NCBI GenBank assembly: GCA_902794405.1 | Contig: CADBHI010000001.1 | Span: forward strand, 22,139 to 86,138 | DNA: 64,000 nt | Source: an uncultured Prevotellaceae bacterium | GTDB lineage: Bacteria; Bacteroidota; Bacteroidia; Bacteroidales; Bacteroidaceae | Direction of reading: 5' to 3' | Shown here: piece after piece, positions 52,246-60,862 of the stretch | How the letters are laid out: each line of letters starts with the position of its first letter | Position numbering within the stretch: the first letter of the stretch is position 1 | Position numbers and translations under genes: made by a program | The notes under the pieces: model-generated | What the model was told of the DNA's origin: nothing | Database searches by the model: none | What the model saw: the letters and a program-made list of their open reading frames with translations, nothing else

Positions 52246-55200
52246 ATGAAACAGTTTAGAATCGTGGACAACGTCTGCGGATGGATAGCATTTTTGATTG
52301 CCGCTTTCGTCTACTGCTCCACCATTGAACCGACAGCCTCTTTCTGGGACTGTCCGGAATTCATCACCACTGGTTACAAACTCGAAGTAGGACACCCGCC
52401 GGGGGCACCTTTCTTCATGCTGACTGCCAACCTGTTCTCGCAGTTTGCCAGCGACCCCACACAAGTGGCCTACATGGTCAACATCATGAGTGCGCTGCTG
52501 TCGGCAACGTGTATCCTGTTTCTGTTTTGGACCATCACGCACCTCACACGGCGACTGCTCATCGACAAATGGGATGAGCTCTCACTTGCCAAGCTCATCG
52601 CCATCGAGGCCTCGGGACTGGTAGGAGCCCTCATCTACACCTTCAGCGACACCTTCTGGTTCTCGGCTGTCGAGGGTGAGGTCTACGCCTATTCCTCGGC
52701 CTTCACCGCCATCGTGTTCTGGCTCATCCTCAAGTGGGAAGACCATGCCGACGAGCCTCACAGCGACCGCTGGCTGGTGCTCATCATGTACATGACGGGC
52801 CTGTCCATCGGCGTTCACCTGCTGAACCTGCTCTGTCTGCCAGCCATCGTGCTCGTGTGGTACTACAAGCGTTTCCCCAATGCCAACGCCAAGGGCTCAC
52901 TCGTGGCGCTCCTCGTGTCGTTTGCCCTCGTGGCAGCGGTGCTCTACGGCGTCGTACCGGGTATCATCACCGTCGGCGGATGGTTCGAGCTGTTCTTCGT
53001 CAACACGCTTGGCATGTCGTTCAACACGGGTCTCTACGTCTATATCCTGCTCCTCGCAGCAGCCGTCATCTGGGCTATCTGGGAGACACAGCATGCCACC
53101 GACTCTAACTGGAAGCGCCAGAACATTGCCTTCATGCTCAGCGTCGGCCTGCTTGGTATTCCGTTCTATGGCTACGGCTGGTCGGCATTCTTCATCGGCG
53201 TCGTCATACTGGCTCTGCTGTGGTTCGTACTCAACCGCCGCATCAGGATCTCCGGCGAGAGCAAGAAGTTAGTGGCACTGGTGACACCCCGCCTCAAGAA
53301 CACCGCCCTGCTCTGCATGCTCATGCTCATCATTGGCTATTCTACCTACGCCGTCATCGTCATACGTTCCGATGCCAACCCACCCATGGACCAGAACTCG
53401 CCCGAAGATATCTTCACCCTCGGCGACTACTTAGGACGTGACCAGTACGGCCAGCGCCCGCTGTTCTATGGTCAGGCCTACACCTCACAGGTGGCCCTCG
53501 AGTCCGACGGACGCTACTGCAAGCCCGTCATGTCCAAGGGCAAGCCCGTGTGGCAGCGCAAGGAGAAGGCCAGTGCCGACGAGAAGGACTCTTACTTCGT
53601 CGTGCGCACCAAGGATGAATACAAGTATGCCCAGAACATGCTCTTCCCGCGTATGTTCGATGCCGGCCACACCCAGGACTACGAGGCCTGGATGGGTGGC
53701 GTCAGCGGCTCCGAGGTACCCTACGACCGCTGCGGCGAGGACATGATGGTGAAGGTACCCTCGCAGTTCGAGAACCTGCGCTTCTTCCTCAGCTACCAGT
53801 GCAACTGGATGTACTGGCGCTACTTCATGTGGAACTTCGCTGGCCGCCAGAACGATATCCAGGGACATGGCGAACTGGAACACGGCAACTGGCTCACTGG
53901 TATTCCCTTCATCGACAACGCACGCCTCGGCGACCAGTCCATGCTGCCCGACGAGCTGAAGGAGAACAAGGGTCACAACGTGTTCTACTGCCTGCCGCTC
54001 ATCCTCGGACTCATCGGACTCTTCTGGCAGTCGCTGAAGAAGGGACAGAAGGGCATCAAGCAGTTCTGGGTCGTCTTCTTCCTGTTCTTCATGACGGGTC
54101 TGGCCATCGTCGTCTACCTCAACCAGACGCCCGTACAGCCCCGTGAGCGTGACTACGCCTACGCTGGTTCCTTCTATGCCTACGCCATCTGGTGCGGACT
54201 CGGCATAGCAGCCATCTGGGACCTCATCTCCAAGAAGATGAAAAAGGAATACGCTGGGATGGCAGGAGTAATAGGATTAGTCGGCCTTCTCGTCCCCATC
54301 CAAATGGCCTCCCAGACCTGGGACGACCACGACCGCTCAGGCCGCTACACCTGCCGCGACTTCGGACAGAACTACCTCATGACGCTGCAGGACAAGGGCA
54401 ACCCCATCATCTTCACCAACGGCGACAACGACACCTTCCCCCTGTGGTACAACATGGACACCGAAGGCGTGCGCACCGACGCCCGCGTCTGCAACCTCTC
54501 TTACCTGCAGACCGACTGGTATATCGACCAGATGCGCCGTCCCGCCTACGACTCGCCCTCAGTACCCATCTCCTGGGAACGTATTGAATACTGCGCCGGC
54601 ACCAACGAGTATTGCCAGGTCGACCCGTCACTCAAACAGCAGGTGCTCGACCTCTACCGCGAACAGCCCGAGGAAGCCCGCCGACAGTTCGGCGACTCTC
54701 CCTTCGAACTGCGCAACATCCTGAAGTACTGGGTGCGCTCCACCAACAAGGACCTCCACGTCATTCCTACCGATACCCTCTATATGACTATCGACAAGGA
54801 AGCCGTGCGTAACAGCGGCATGATGCTCCAGGGCGATTCCATTCCCGACCGCATGGTCATCTCCCTGCGTGGCAAGAGTGCCCTCTACAAGGGCGACCTC
54901 ATGATGCTCGAGATGATTGACCAGTGCAACTGGACCCGCCCCATCTACGTCGCACTCACCGTGGGCTCCGACAACTACATGAACCTCGGCGACAACTTCA
55001 TACAGGAAGGCCTTGCCAACCGCATCACGCCGTTCACCACCAAGGGTTCCGGCCTGAAAAACTTCGACACCGAGAAAGCCTTCAACAACGTCACCACACG
55101 CTATAAGTACGGCAACGTCAAGATGGAAGGCATCTACCTCGACGAGACCGTCATGCGCATGTGCTACACCCACCGCCGCCTCCTCTCCCAGCTCGCCGCC

Positions 55201-55590
55201 AACCTCATTGCCGAGGGCAAGAAAGACAAGGCTGCCCAGGTGCTCGCACTCGCCGACAAGGAGATTCCCAACTACAACGTTCCCGCCGACTTTACCAGCG
55301 GCTCCCTCGACATTGCCCGCTCCTATAACGACATCGGACAGAAAGACAAGGCCAAGGAGACCCTCATGCTTCTCTGGAACAAGTCCGAACAGTATATGAA
55401 CTGGTACTGCTCACTCGAACCCGCACGCTTTGCCAACTGCCAGCGCGACTGCCAGCTGCACCTCTACATCCTGCAGATGCTCACACAGCTCGGCTACGAG
55501 ATCGACGAGAAGACCGGTGCCGACGTTGAGAAGCGCCTTGAAAACATCTTCCGTAACTTCCAGGCACGGGGCGGAAACTTAGGACTCTAA
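52246..55590 (+). CDS. DUF2723 membrane protein (GT-C-like, O-mannosyltransferase-type fold)
   Basis: 1114 residues. The start CGWIAFLIAAFVYCSTIEPTASFWDCPEFITTGYKLEVGHPPGAP is the DUF2723 (PF11028) hallmark, with the acidic WDCPEF and the HPPGAP loop. About 12 membrane helices fill the N-terminal ~640 residues, followed by a large periplasmic part ending in TPR-like helices (AAQVLALADKEIPNY, DIARSYNDIGQKDKAKETL). The family is universal in Bacteroidetes and related to TMEM260-type protein glycosyltransferases. Role in surface protein or lipid glycosylation is inferred from the family. Has its own promoter. Confidence 0.9.
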   Translation: MKQFRIVDNVCGWIAFLIAAFVYCSTIEPTASFWDCPEFITTGYKLEVGHPPGAPFFMLTANLFSQFASDPTQVAYMVNIMSALLSATCILFLFWTITHLTRRLLIDKWDELSLAKLIAIEASGLVGALIYTFSDTFWFSAVEGEVYAYSSAFTAIVFWLILKWEDHADEPHSDRWLVLIMYMTGLSIGVHLLNLLCLPAIVLVWYYKRFPNANAKGSLVALLVSFALVAAVLYGVVPGIITVGGWFELFFVNTLGMSFNTGLYVYILLLAAAVIWAIWETQHATDSNWKRQNIAFMLSVGLLGIPFYGYGWSAFFIGVVILALLWFVLNRRIRISGESKKLVALVTPRLKNTALLCMLMLIIGYSTYAVIVIRSDANPPMDQNSPEDIFTLGDYLGRDQYGQRPLFYGQAYTSQVALESDGRYCKPVMSKGKPVWQRKEKASADEKDSYFVVRTKDEYKYAQNMLFPRMFDAGHTQDYEAWMGGVSGSEVPYDRCGEDMMVKVPSQFENLRFFLSYQCNWMYWRYFMWNFAGRQNDIQGHGELEHGNWLTGIPFIDNARLGDQSMLPDELKENKGHNVFYCLPLILGLIGLFWQSLKKGQKGIKQFWVVFFLFFMTGLAIVVYLNQTPVQPRERDYAYAGSFYAYAIWCGLGIAAIWDLISKKMKKEYAGMAGVIGLVGLLVPIQMASQTWDDHDRSGRYTCRDFGQNYLMTLQDKGNPIIFTNGDNDTFPLWYNMDTEGVRTDARVCNLSYLQTDWYIDQMRRPAYDSPSVPISWERIEYCAGTNEYCQVDPSLKQQVLDLYREQPEEARRQFGDSPFELRNILKYWVRSTNKDLHVIPTDTLYMTIDKEAVRNSGMMLQGDSIPDRMVISLRGKSALYKGDLMMLEMIDQCNWTRPIYVALTVGSDNYMNLGDNFIQEGLANRITPFTTKGSGLKNFDTEKAFNNVTTRYKYGNVKMEGIYLDETVMRMCYTHRRLLSQLAANLIAEGKKDKAAQVLALADKEIPNYNVPADFTSGSLDIARSYNDIGQKDKAKETLMLLWNKSEQYMNWYCSLEPARFANCQRDCQLHLYILQMLTQLGYEIDEKTGADVEKRLENIFRNFQARGGNLGL

Positions 55591-55609
55591 AACCCGCCAC
55601 CACGCTGAG

Positions 55610-56245
55610 ATGTTTATAGAGCAACCGGCACTTTATCTTCGCTGGCTCTATCCCAGGGCCCTTTGGAGAATGAACCGTCACGAACGGTCAGTATACCTGA
55701 CCTTCGATGACGGTCCCATTCCCGAGGCTACCCCCTACATCCTCGACATTCTCAAGGAGCATGGCATCCATGCCACCTTTTTTATGGTCGGCGACAACGT
55801 ACGCCGCTACCCCCACCTCTACCAGCGCATCGTCGACGAGGGCCATCAGGTGGGCAACCACACCCACAACCACATCGGCGCCCTCAACCGCACCATCCAC
55901 GAGTACAACTACAACGTGGAGCATGCCAATGCCTACATCCGCAGCCATCTCTTCAGGCCGCCTCACGGATGGATGCGTCTCATCCAGTATTTCCTGCTCT
56001 CCCGCCGTTACAAGATTGTCATGTGGGACCTCGTTACTCGCGACTACTCCAAGTGGCTCACCGCCCAGGGTGTCGTCAACAATATAATAAGGTACGCGCG
56101 CCCGGGAAGCATCATCACCTTCCACGACTCCCTCAAGTCCATCGACAAGCTCCGCACCGCCCTCCCCGAGAGCATCAAATGGCTCAAGTCCCAAGGCTAC
56201 GATTCTTGTATGTGCTGCACTCACGTACCTGACAGCCTGCACTAA
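55610..56245 (+). CDS. Polysaccharide deacetylase (NodB type), 3' end replaced
   Basis: A 211-residue NodB-fold enzyme with motif 1 TFDDGPIPEATPYIL, the zinc site NHTHNH and motif 3 RPPHGWM, so the catalytic part is whole. It should remove N- or O-acetyl groups from a cell-wall or surface glycan. After codon 197 (SQGY) the reading frame runs into foreign sequence and ends SCMCCTHVPDSLH. A natural-looking ending, SQGYDFKTFE and stop, lies 2.4 kb downstream at 58596-58616 behind a second copy of the last 46 bases. Without the intervening segment the protein would have 203 residues. Confidence 0.85.
   Translation: MFIEQPALYLRWLYPRALWRMNRHERSVYLTFDDGPIPEATPYILDILKEHGIHATFFMVGDNVRRYPHLYQRIVDEGHQVGNHTHNHIGALNRTIHEYNYNVEHANAYIRSHLFRPPHGWMRLIQYFLLSRRYKIVMWDLVTRDYSKWLTAQGVVNNIIRYARPGSIITFHDSLKSIDKLRTALPESIKWLKSQGYDSCMCCTHVPDSLH
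56157..56202 (+). repeat. 46-bp direct repeat, left copy
   Basis: It begins CCGCCCTCCCCGAG and ends AAGGCTACGA, and is identical to 58552-58597. It is the 3' part of the deacetylase gene. Confidence 0.95.
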
Positions 56246-57875
56246 CAGCACCGACACTATCGACGATGCCAAAGTGAAGACAGCGTGGCAACAGTACGAC
56301 GAAGCCAGCCGTGCCAACAATCTGGACCAGACACTTGCCATCATCGACACACTCGAATCTTTAAAGGGCATTATCACCCCACGAGCCAACTACCTGCGTG
56401 CCATTGCCTACGACAGGGCTTGGCTCATGCAATTGGCAGAGCATTACTTCAAGAGTGCCTACGAAGGCTTTAGCACCGACCCGTCGCAAAGCTGGTACGA
56501 TTATACCGATGCCGGCTACCGATGGGCCTGTCTGAGGGCCAGTCGAGGCGACACTGAAGGTGCACTCGACATCACCTCCAAGCTACTGATGCAGGCCGAT
56601 GGAAACAAGGCGTTTCCTATAGGTGTCAAGTCGGCTCTGCTGATGCTGCTGGCTGAGAAGCAGGTCGAGTTGCATCAGTATGACGAGGCCCGACGCAATT
56701 GCCAGCTGGCATACCAAGCCCAACTGCAGGCTACCAGCAAAAATGCCTCCGAAAGGGTCAACCTGGCCATTGCATGCATGTCAATCTCTGTCAACTACTT
56801 CAACATGGGCGACATTGACCAGGCACAGCAGTGGCTACTACAGTGTGAACAGGAACTCAACCGTTACGAACAGGGGGGCCCCGACTCCATGTTTATCGAG
56901 GAGTGGAAAGGCCACATCGCCCTCAAACGAGCTTTTTACCTCTACAAAACGGGGCACCCCACTGAGGCAGCCGCCACCTTCGCCGCTGTTCCCCGAAGCC
57001 GTATATTTAATCCGTCTGGCTACCTCGAAGCTGCCGACTACCTCATGGCAGCGGGGCGTTACAACGAGGCAGTCCATTGGTACGAACAGCTCGACAGTAC
57101 CTATATGGCCACCGACGGTGCACAGATGAATTTCGACAACATCGTCAAACGACTCGCGCCACGCTATACCGCCTACCGCAAGGCAGGGCGCCAAGCCGAG
57201 GCGTTAGCCACTGCCGACAGTATCCGCGCAACCCTTGACTCTGCCCTCATCTGGCAGAAGAGGAACAATGCTGCCGAACTCTCCGTCATCTACCAGACCA
57301 ACGAACGCGACCTGCGCATCACCGACTTACGCTTCACGGTGCTACTCCACCGCATCATGGCTGTTGCCCTCGCCGTCATTCTCCTGCTCATTGGCTATCT
57401 GTTCTGGCGAACACGTAAATATAATAAGGTGCTGGCAGCAAAGAACCGCAAACTCTACGAGCAAATACAACAGCACGAACAGGCCGAGCAACAGGCTGAA
57501 GCGTCAGTGTCTGCCCCCAACAGCGAACCCCTCTCTGCCAATATGCAAATCTACAACCGTTTGTGCGAACTCATGAAGCAGTCCGACGTCTATACAACTC
57601 CCGACACCAACCACGAAACACTGGCACGACTGCTTGGCACCAACACTACCTACCTCTATACCGCACTGCGCGAGTGTGCAGGACTTACACCGGCCGATTT
57701 CATCAATCGTTACCGTATTCGCCACGCCGCCAAACTACTCACTCAGACCGATACCCCCGTGGGACTCATCATCGAACAGAGTGGCATCACCAACCGTTCC
57801 ACCTTCAACCGCCTGTTCCGCGAACAATATTCCATGTCGCCTTCCGAGTTCCGTAAGGCTGCAATACAGGCATAA
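56203..57875 (+). CDS. TPR-containing transmembrane AraC-type regulator, 5' end displaced
   Basis: The frame is open from 56203; the first conventional start is GTG 56274. The codons before it (ILVCAALTYLTAC then TNSTDTIDD) are a lipobox-bearing signal peptide without an ATG, so the gene is probably 5'-truncated; its first eight codons seem to lie at 58530. The body has TPR-like helical repeats (about residues 1-340 from GTG), a membrane helix (about 361-382, MAVALAVILLLIGYLFW), a coiled stretch and a C-terminal AraC DNA-binding domain (TNTTYLYTALRECAGLTPADFINRYRIRHAAKLL and SGITNRSTFNRLFREQYSMSPSEFRKA). Such one-protein sensors are frequent in Prevotella. Without its signal peptide, membrane insertion and function are doubtful. 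Confidence 0.75.
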
Positions 57876-57942
57876 ATAGCAGTTTTTTAAGATTTGACAC
57901 AAATAATTTAAGTAGTGGGCCACGTTTTCCGACGTTTCCCAC

Positions 57943-57950
57943 TACTTTTG
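57943..57950 (+). promoter_or_regulatory. -7 promoter element of the 57972 gene
   Basis: TACTTTTG fits TAnnTTTG; the start of transcription would lie near 57957, just before the ATGs at 57960 and 57972. No clear -33 TTTG. Confidence 0.5.
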
Positions 57951-57971
57951 CATCCACTAATGTACTTAAAA

Positions 57972-58496
57972 ATGAATACTGAAATAAAAAACAAAAAATG
58001 GGACGTCGGCGACTATGTCATTCTCAACAAGGAGACGAAGCTACTCAAAACAAGTGGCACAAGGTCATATTCAAGCTTTATTGGTTCACACTACGTCTGC
58101 ATTCGCGAAACCTCTGAATGGCAGCGCGGCATCTTGATAAAAGGTCTCGGCAAGGTCAGGGGCGAAAATCTCTGGATCATCAATGGCAAACCATATTGCA
58201 AGGACCTGCGTGAAGAATTCTTTTCCGGCACCCACTACTATAGCTACCCCTTCCCTACTGTTGACGAGCTGAAGACGATTCTCGACATCGTCCGTTTCAA
58301 TAACGACATTCAGCAAATCCTTATTGACAACGGCATGTTCTTCAACCCCAATGGCACCTTCTGGGTCACCAATACCAAGACCCAACTCCTGGGTCTGAAG
58401 CATACCCTCCAATATTACGATGCCCTCACTGGCCGTCTCGCCGCCATCAAGAGTCCCGACGAGCGACACCAGCGCTTCAGCATCGCATACTTCTAA
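57972..58496 (+). CDS. Hypothetical protein on the inserted segment (174 aa)
   Basis: Start ATG 57972 (MNTEIKNKKWDVGDYVIL) is preferred; ATG 57960 adds four residues. The product is soluble with no signal peptide. It opens with a beta-rich stretch (DVGDYVILNKETKLLKTSGTRSYSSFIGSHYVCIRET) that could be an SH3-like or KOW-like barrel, followed by a helical part (FPTVDELKTILDIVRFNNDIQQILIDNGMFF). I do not recognise the family. It has its own -7 box and probably is transcribed apart from the regulator. Confidence 0.6.
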   Translation: MNTEIKNKKWDVGDYVILNKETKLLKTSGTRSYSSFIGSHYVCIRETSEWQRGILIKGLGKVRGENLWIINGKPYCKDLREEFFSGTHYYSYPFPTVDELKTILDIVRFNNDIQQILIDNGMFFNPNGTFWVTNTKTQLLGLKHTLQYYDALTGRLAAIKSPDERHQRFSIAYF

Positions 58497-58529
58497 TCTC
58501 ACATTTAACAACTAAAACTTTAACTTAAA

Positions 58530-58616
58530 ATGAAACATCTATCAACACTCGCCGCCCTCCCCGAGAGCATCAAATGGCTCAAGTCCCAAGGCTACGACTT
58601 CAAAACATTTGAATAA
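58530..58616 (+). pseudogene. Chimera of a lipoprotein start and the original deacetylase C-terminus
   Basis: The 28-codon frame runs MKHLSTLAALPESIKWLKSQ and on to GYDFKTFE. The first seven codons, in a good start context, look like the beginning of the regulator now truncated at 56203. The rest is the deacetylase C-terminus in its own frame. Confidence 0.7.
58552..58597 (+). repeat. 46-bp direct repeat, right copy
   Basis: Identical to 56157-56202. It is followed by CTTCAAAACATTTGAATAA, the probable original end of the deacetylase gene. Confidence 0.95.
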
Positions 58617-58652
58617 AAAAACAATGGTGGACTATCTACCATCATCATGCAC

Positions 58653-58733
58653 CTAAGGGGAGCGGAGCCGCAATAGAACTCCCCACCCCTGGTAGGGGCG
58701 GGGTGGCCGTGAGGCCGGGGCGGGGTATCAAAA
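58653..58733 (+). repeat. GC-rich palindromic repeat upstream of the MazF-like pair
   Basis: CACCCCTGGTAGGGGCGGGG-type sequence in two imperfect halves (CCGTGAGGCCGGGGCGGGG). It belongs to the same family as the elements at 1701, 34788, 35549, 50504 and 59501. The 58617-58783 interval holds nothing else I can assign. Confidence 0.7.
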
Positions 58734-58783
58734 ACGCCAGCAATAAGGCAAAGCTGACGCTTTTGACTCTTATCAGTGCCTCA

Positions 58784-58981
58784 ATGGTTGAAGACGAAGT
58801 GATTACTACTAATAAAAAGCCAGCAAAGGCTCACCGTTTAAGTGCCATGAGTGACGATGATATGGAAAGGGAGATGCAAGGTGACCCTGTCCCTATCATA
58901 GCTGATAACGAGGTTAATCCTGCTGACATTATAGAGGCTAACCGAGGAAAAATCGTTAAAGGATTGGAGAAATGGCTATAA
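58784..58981 (+). CDS. Small protein, candidate antitoxin of a PemK/MazF-like pair
   Basis: 65 residues from ATG 58784 (MVEDEVITTNKKPAKAHRLS). It is acidic, with DDDMEREMQGDPVPIIADNE and a C-terminal helix ending IVKGLEKWL. The open frame continues upstream to GTG 58703 through the repeat, so the true start may have been altered by it. It overlaps the toxin-like gene by ten bases. No DNA-binding domain is obvious; the antitoxin call rests on the partner. Confidence 0.55.
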   Translation: MVEDEVITTNKKPAKAHRLSAMSDDDMEREMQGDPVPIIADNEVNPADIIEANRGKIVKGLEKWL

Positions 58982-59337
58982 CAAAGCTTAAACCTGGTGA
59001 GATTGTGGAAGTTCCATTCCTGCTTCCTGGGGGTGAGTTCAAGGCTCATCCAGCCTTAGTTGTTTCCCCCTGCCGTTTACAAGAAGATGAAGACGGGTTG
59101 TTTTACGCCATTCTTATTTCCACGAAGAACCACAATCCACAGTACACTATTGAACTCAAAAACGAGTGGCTCAACAAGCCTATGTTACGACAGTCGTTCT
59201 TTGTAACTCACATAATGAGTTTCTTTAAGCTCTCTGATGTCATCAGCACCCACAACGTGTTTGTCAAGTCTGAATACTTTGACAAGATTTTGGAGAAAAC
59301 TTTCTATAGCATTTTCGACGTTACTGTAGAGTTTTAA
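58972..59337 (+). CDS. PemK/MazF-family toxin-like protein
   Basis: 121 residues with the MazF-fold order: LKPGEIVEVPFLLPGGEFKAHPALVVSP (usual G-x-V and R/H-PALV strand), a strand FYAILISTKNHNPQYTIEL, LRQSFFVTHIMSFFKLSDV near the usual dimer strand, and a C-terminal helix (FVKSEYFDKILEKTFYSIFD). MazF proteins are mRNA endonucleases. The usual Arg of the RPALV motif is His here. It is translated together with the 65-residue ORF. Confidence 0.65.
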   Translation: MAITKLKPGEIVEVPFLLPGGEFKAHPALVVSPCRLQEDEDGLFYAILISTKNHNPQYTIELKNEWLNKPMLRQSFFVTHIMSFFKLSDVISTHNVFVKSEYFDKILEKTFYSIFDVTVEF

Positions 59338-59425
59338 GTGCAGCTTTCTTCAGCCAAAGAAAGTGGGGCAACGGGGGATATGAAAGAAATATTGCACAGC
59401 TTCGATAATTATTCTACTATTTCGC

Positions 59426-59455
59426 TTTGCGAATGAAATATTTTTTTTACTTTTG
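59426..59455 (+). promoter_or_regulatory. Promoter without a downstream gene
   Basis: TTTG at 59426-59429, an 18-nt spacer and TACTTTTG at 59448-59455 match the consensus well. The transcript would run through a GC-rich repeat into the 3' end of the oppositely oriented MFS gene. Confidence 0.6.
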
Positions 59456-59500
59456 CAGCGTGATTTTCGAACAAACGAAAGCAAACGTGAGAAAGAACTA

Positions 59501-59592
59501 TACAGACCCCACCCCCAGCCCCTCCCCTTGAAGGGAGGGGAGTACCGCAGAAAGCCTGCCCCTCTCTCCCCTCCCTTCAAGGGGCTCCAACA
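59501..59592. repeat. GC-rich palindromic repeat with CCCTTGAAGGG core
   Basis: Two oppositely oriented halves: CCCCTCCCCTTGAAGGGAGG and later CCCCTCCCTTCAAGGGG. Same family as the elements found inside purD and the helicase. From 59338 to 59631 there is no gene besides this and the promoter. Confidence 0.85.
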
Positions 59593-59631
59593 GTCACTGC
59601 ACAACCGACGCAGGAGCCTGCTCCCCGTAAT

Positions 59632-60858
59632 TCATAGTTTATTGTCTATTTTCTTAAGAGCCTTCAGGTGCAGCACGGTGCCCACCAGCATGAAGACGGT
59701 AGCGGTGACCACCAGCGTCTGGAAGATGTTGACAGAGGTGAACTTGGCCACATACAGTCCCTGTATGGTCAGTACGCCTAACAGGGCAGCAATGCTGTAG
59801 AGGGCGTTGAACAGGCTGGTGTAGACACTCTTCTTTTCCGGTTCAATGATCATGCTGTTGCGTAAGCAGTAGATGTACAAGCCGCTGAAGCCGAAGCCAA
59901 ACACGAACATCATAACGGCAATCTCCGCGATGTCGTGATGCCCCGTCAGCAGACGGTAGCAGAGCGCACCGACTGTTGCCAACAACACAATGGCCTGATG
60001 GAAGAGGAAAGTGACACGCGGCCCATACCGCTTCTGGATATACATGATGGGGAAACGGCCAAGAAAGGCACCGGCAACATAAACCATGATGATGCCGCCC
60101 AACTGAGCTGCGCTCAAGCCTAACTCGTCGACGAACAAGAAGGAGACGATGGCCATGTAACCGCCGTCGAACCAGGCCATCCAAGCCAACGAGAAGCTCA
60201 GTGGCAACAACGGTGAATGACGGATGACCTGTCGGTATTCACGCAGCGTCTTCATGGGAGAGAATCGGGCCTTAGTCTGATTTCGCTGCTCCGTCCTATC
60301 CACAATACGGAACATACTGATGGCTGCCAGCATGACAAGACTCAGCACGCCCAAGACAACGAAGCAGTACTGCCAGGAGACAAAATCGGCAATCACACCG
60401 CCTACCGACGGGGCAAGGATGGGTGCAATGGTAATCATGACAGTATACCAGCTGAGACGGCTAGCCAGATTATCCTTGTTAGAGATGCCTGCGATCCAAA
60501 GCTGCATCGTGAGCATGATGGTGGCGCGCGAAACAGCCTCGATGATCTGAGCCAGGTCGAACACATATATATTTGTCGCGATGGCACTCAACACACAACT
60601 GACGATGCAAATGACCAGTCCCGCCTGCGCCAGGCGGCGCGACGTAAACAGGTCGGCAAAGGCCGCGAAGCAGAACATGCAGATAATCATGCCCGAGCGG
60701 CTGAACACCATGTTCGATGACATGGCGGCCTCTGCGACGCCCAAGTCCCGTGCAATATACGACGTTGCCGGAACGAAGATAGAGTTCGCCGAGATAATGA
60801 CGATGGCTGCCGTCATCATCAGCGTCCAACTGATATAGAAACGTTGGTTGGTGGTCAT
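59632..60858 (-). CDS. MFS transporter, Bcr/CflA-type drug or metabolite exporter
   Basis: 408 residues from ATG 60858 (MTTNQRFYISWTLMMTAAIVIISAN); the 42 codons upstream in frame overlap the NRPS end and are not used. Twelve helices, with the DHA1-type FVPATSYIARDLGVAEAAMSSNM and RRLAQAG loop, then WRYCF-like WQYCFVVLGVLSLV. It starts four bases after the NRPS stop, so it is co-transcribed and likely exports the NRPS product or gives self-protection. Confidence 0.85.
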   Translation of the reverse strand: MTTNQRFYISWTLMMTAAIVIISANSIFVPATSYIARDLGVAEAAMSSNMVFSRSGMIICMFCFAAFADLFTSRRLAQAGLVICIVSCVLSAIATNIYVFDLAQIIEAVSRATIMLTMQLWIAGISNKDNLASRLSWYTVMITIAPILAPSVGGVIADFVSWQYCFVVLGVLSLVMLAAISMFRIVDRTEQRNQTKARFSPMKTLREYRQVIRHSPLLPLSFSLAWMAWFDGGYMAIVSFLFVDELGLSAAQLGGIIMVYVAGAFLGRFPIMYIQKRYGPRVTFLFHQAIVLLATVGALCYRLLTGHHDIAEIAVMMFVFGFGFSGLYIYCLRNSMIIEPEKKSVYTSLFNALYSIAALLGVLTIQGLYVAKFTSVNIFQTLVVTATVFMLVGTVLHLKALKKIDNKL

Positions 60859-60862
60859 ATCA

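Larger units (their letters stand above)
56203..58551 (+). mobile_element. 2.35-kb segment inserted in the deacetylase gene between 46-bp direct repeats
   Basis: The segment carries a TPR/AraC-type regulator and an unknown protein, with no transposase or integrase. Its left end (ILVCAALTYLTAC) is the hydrophobic part of a lipoprotein signal peptide lacking a start. Its right end holds ATGAAACATCTATCAACACTCG (MKHLSTL), a start lacking a continuation. Joined end to end, with two bases of the repeat, they make a complete lipoprotein signal peptide. That is what a circular molecule opened within this gene would look like after insertion. How it inserted is unknown. Confidence 0.6.
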
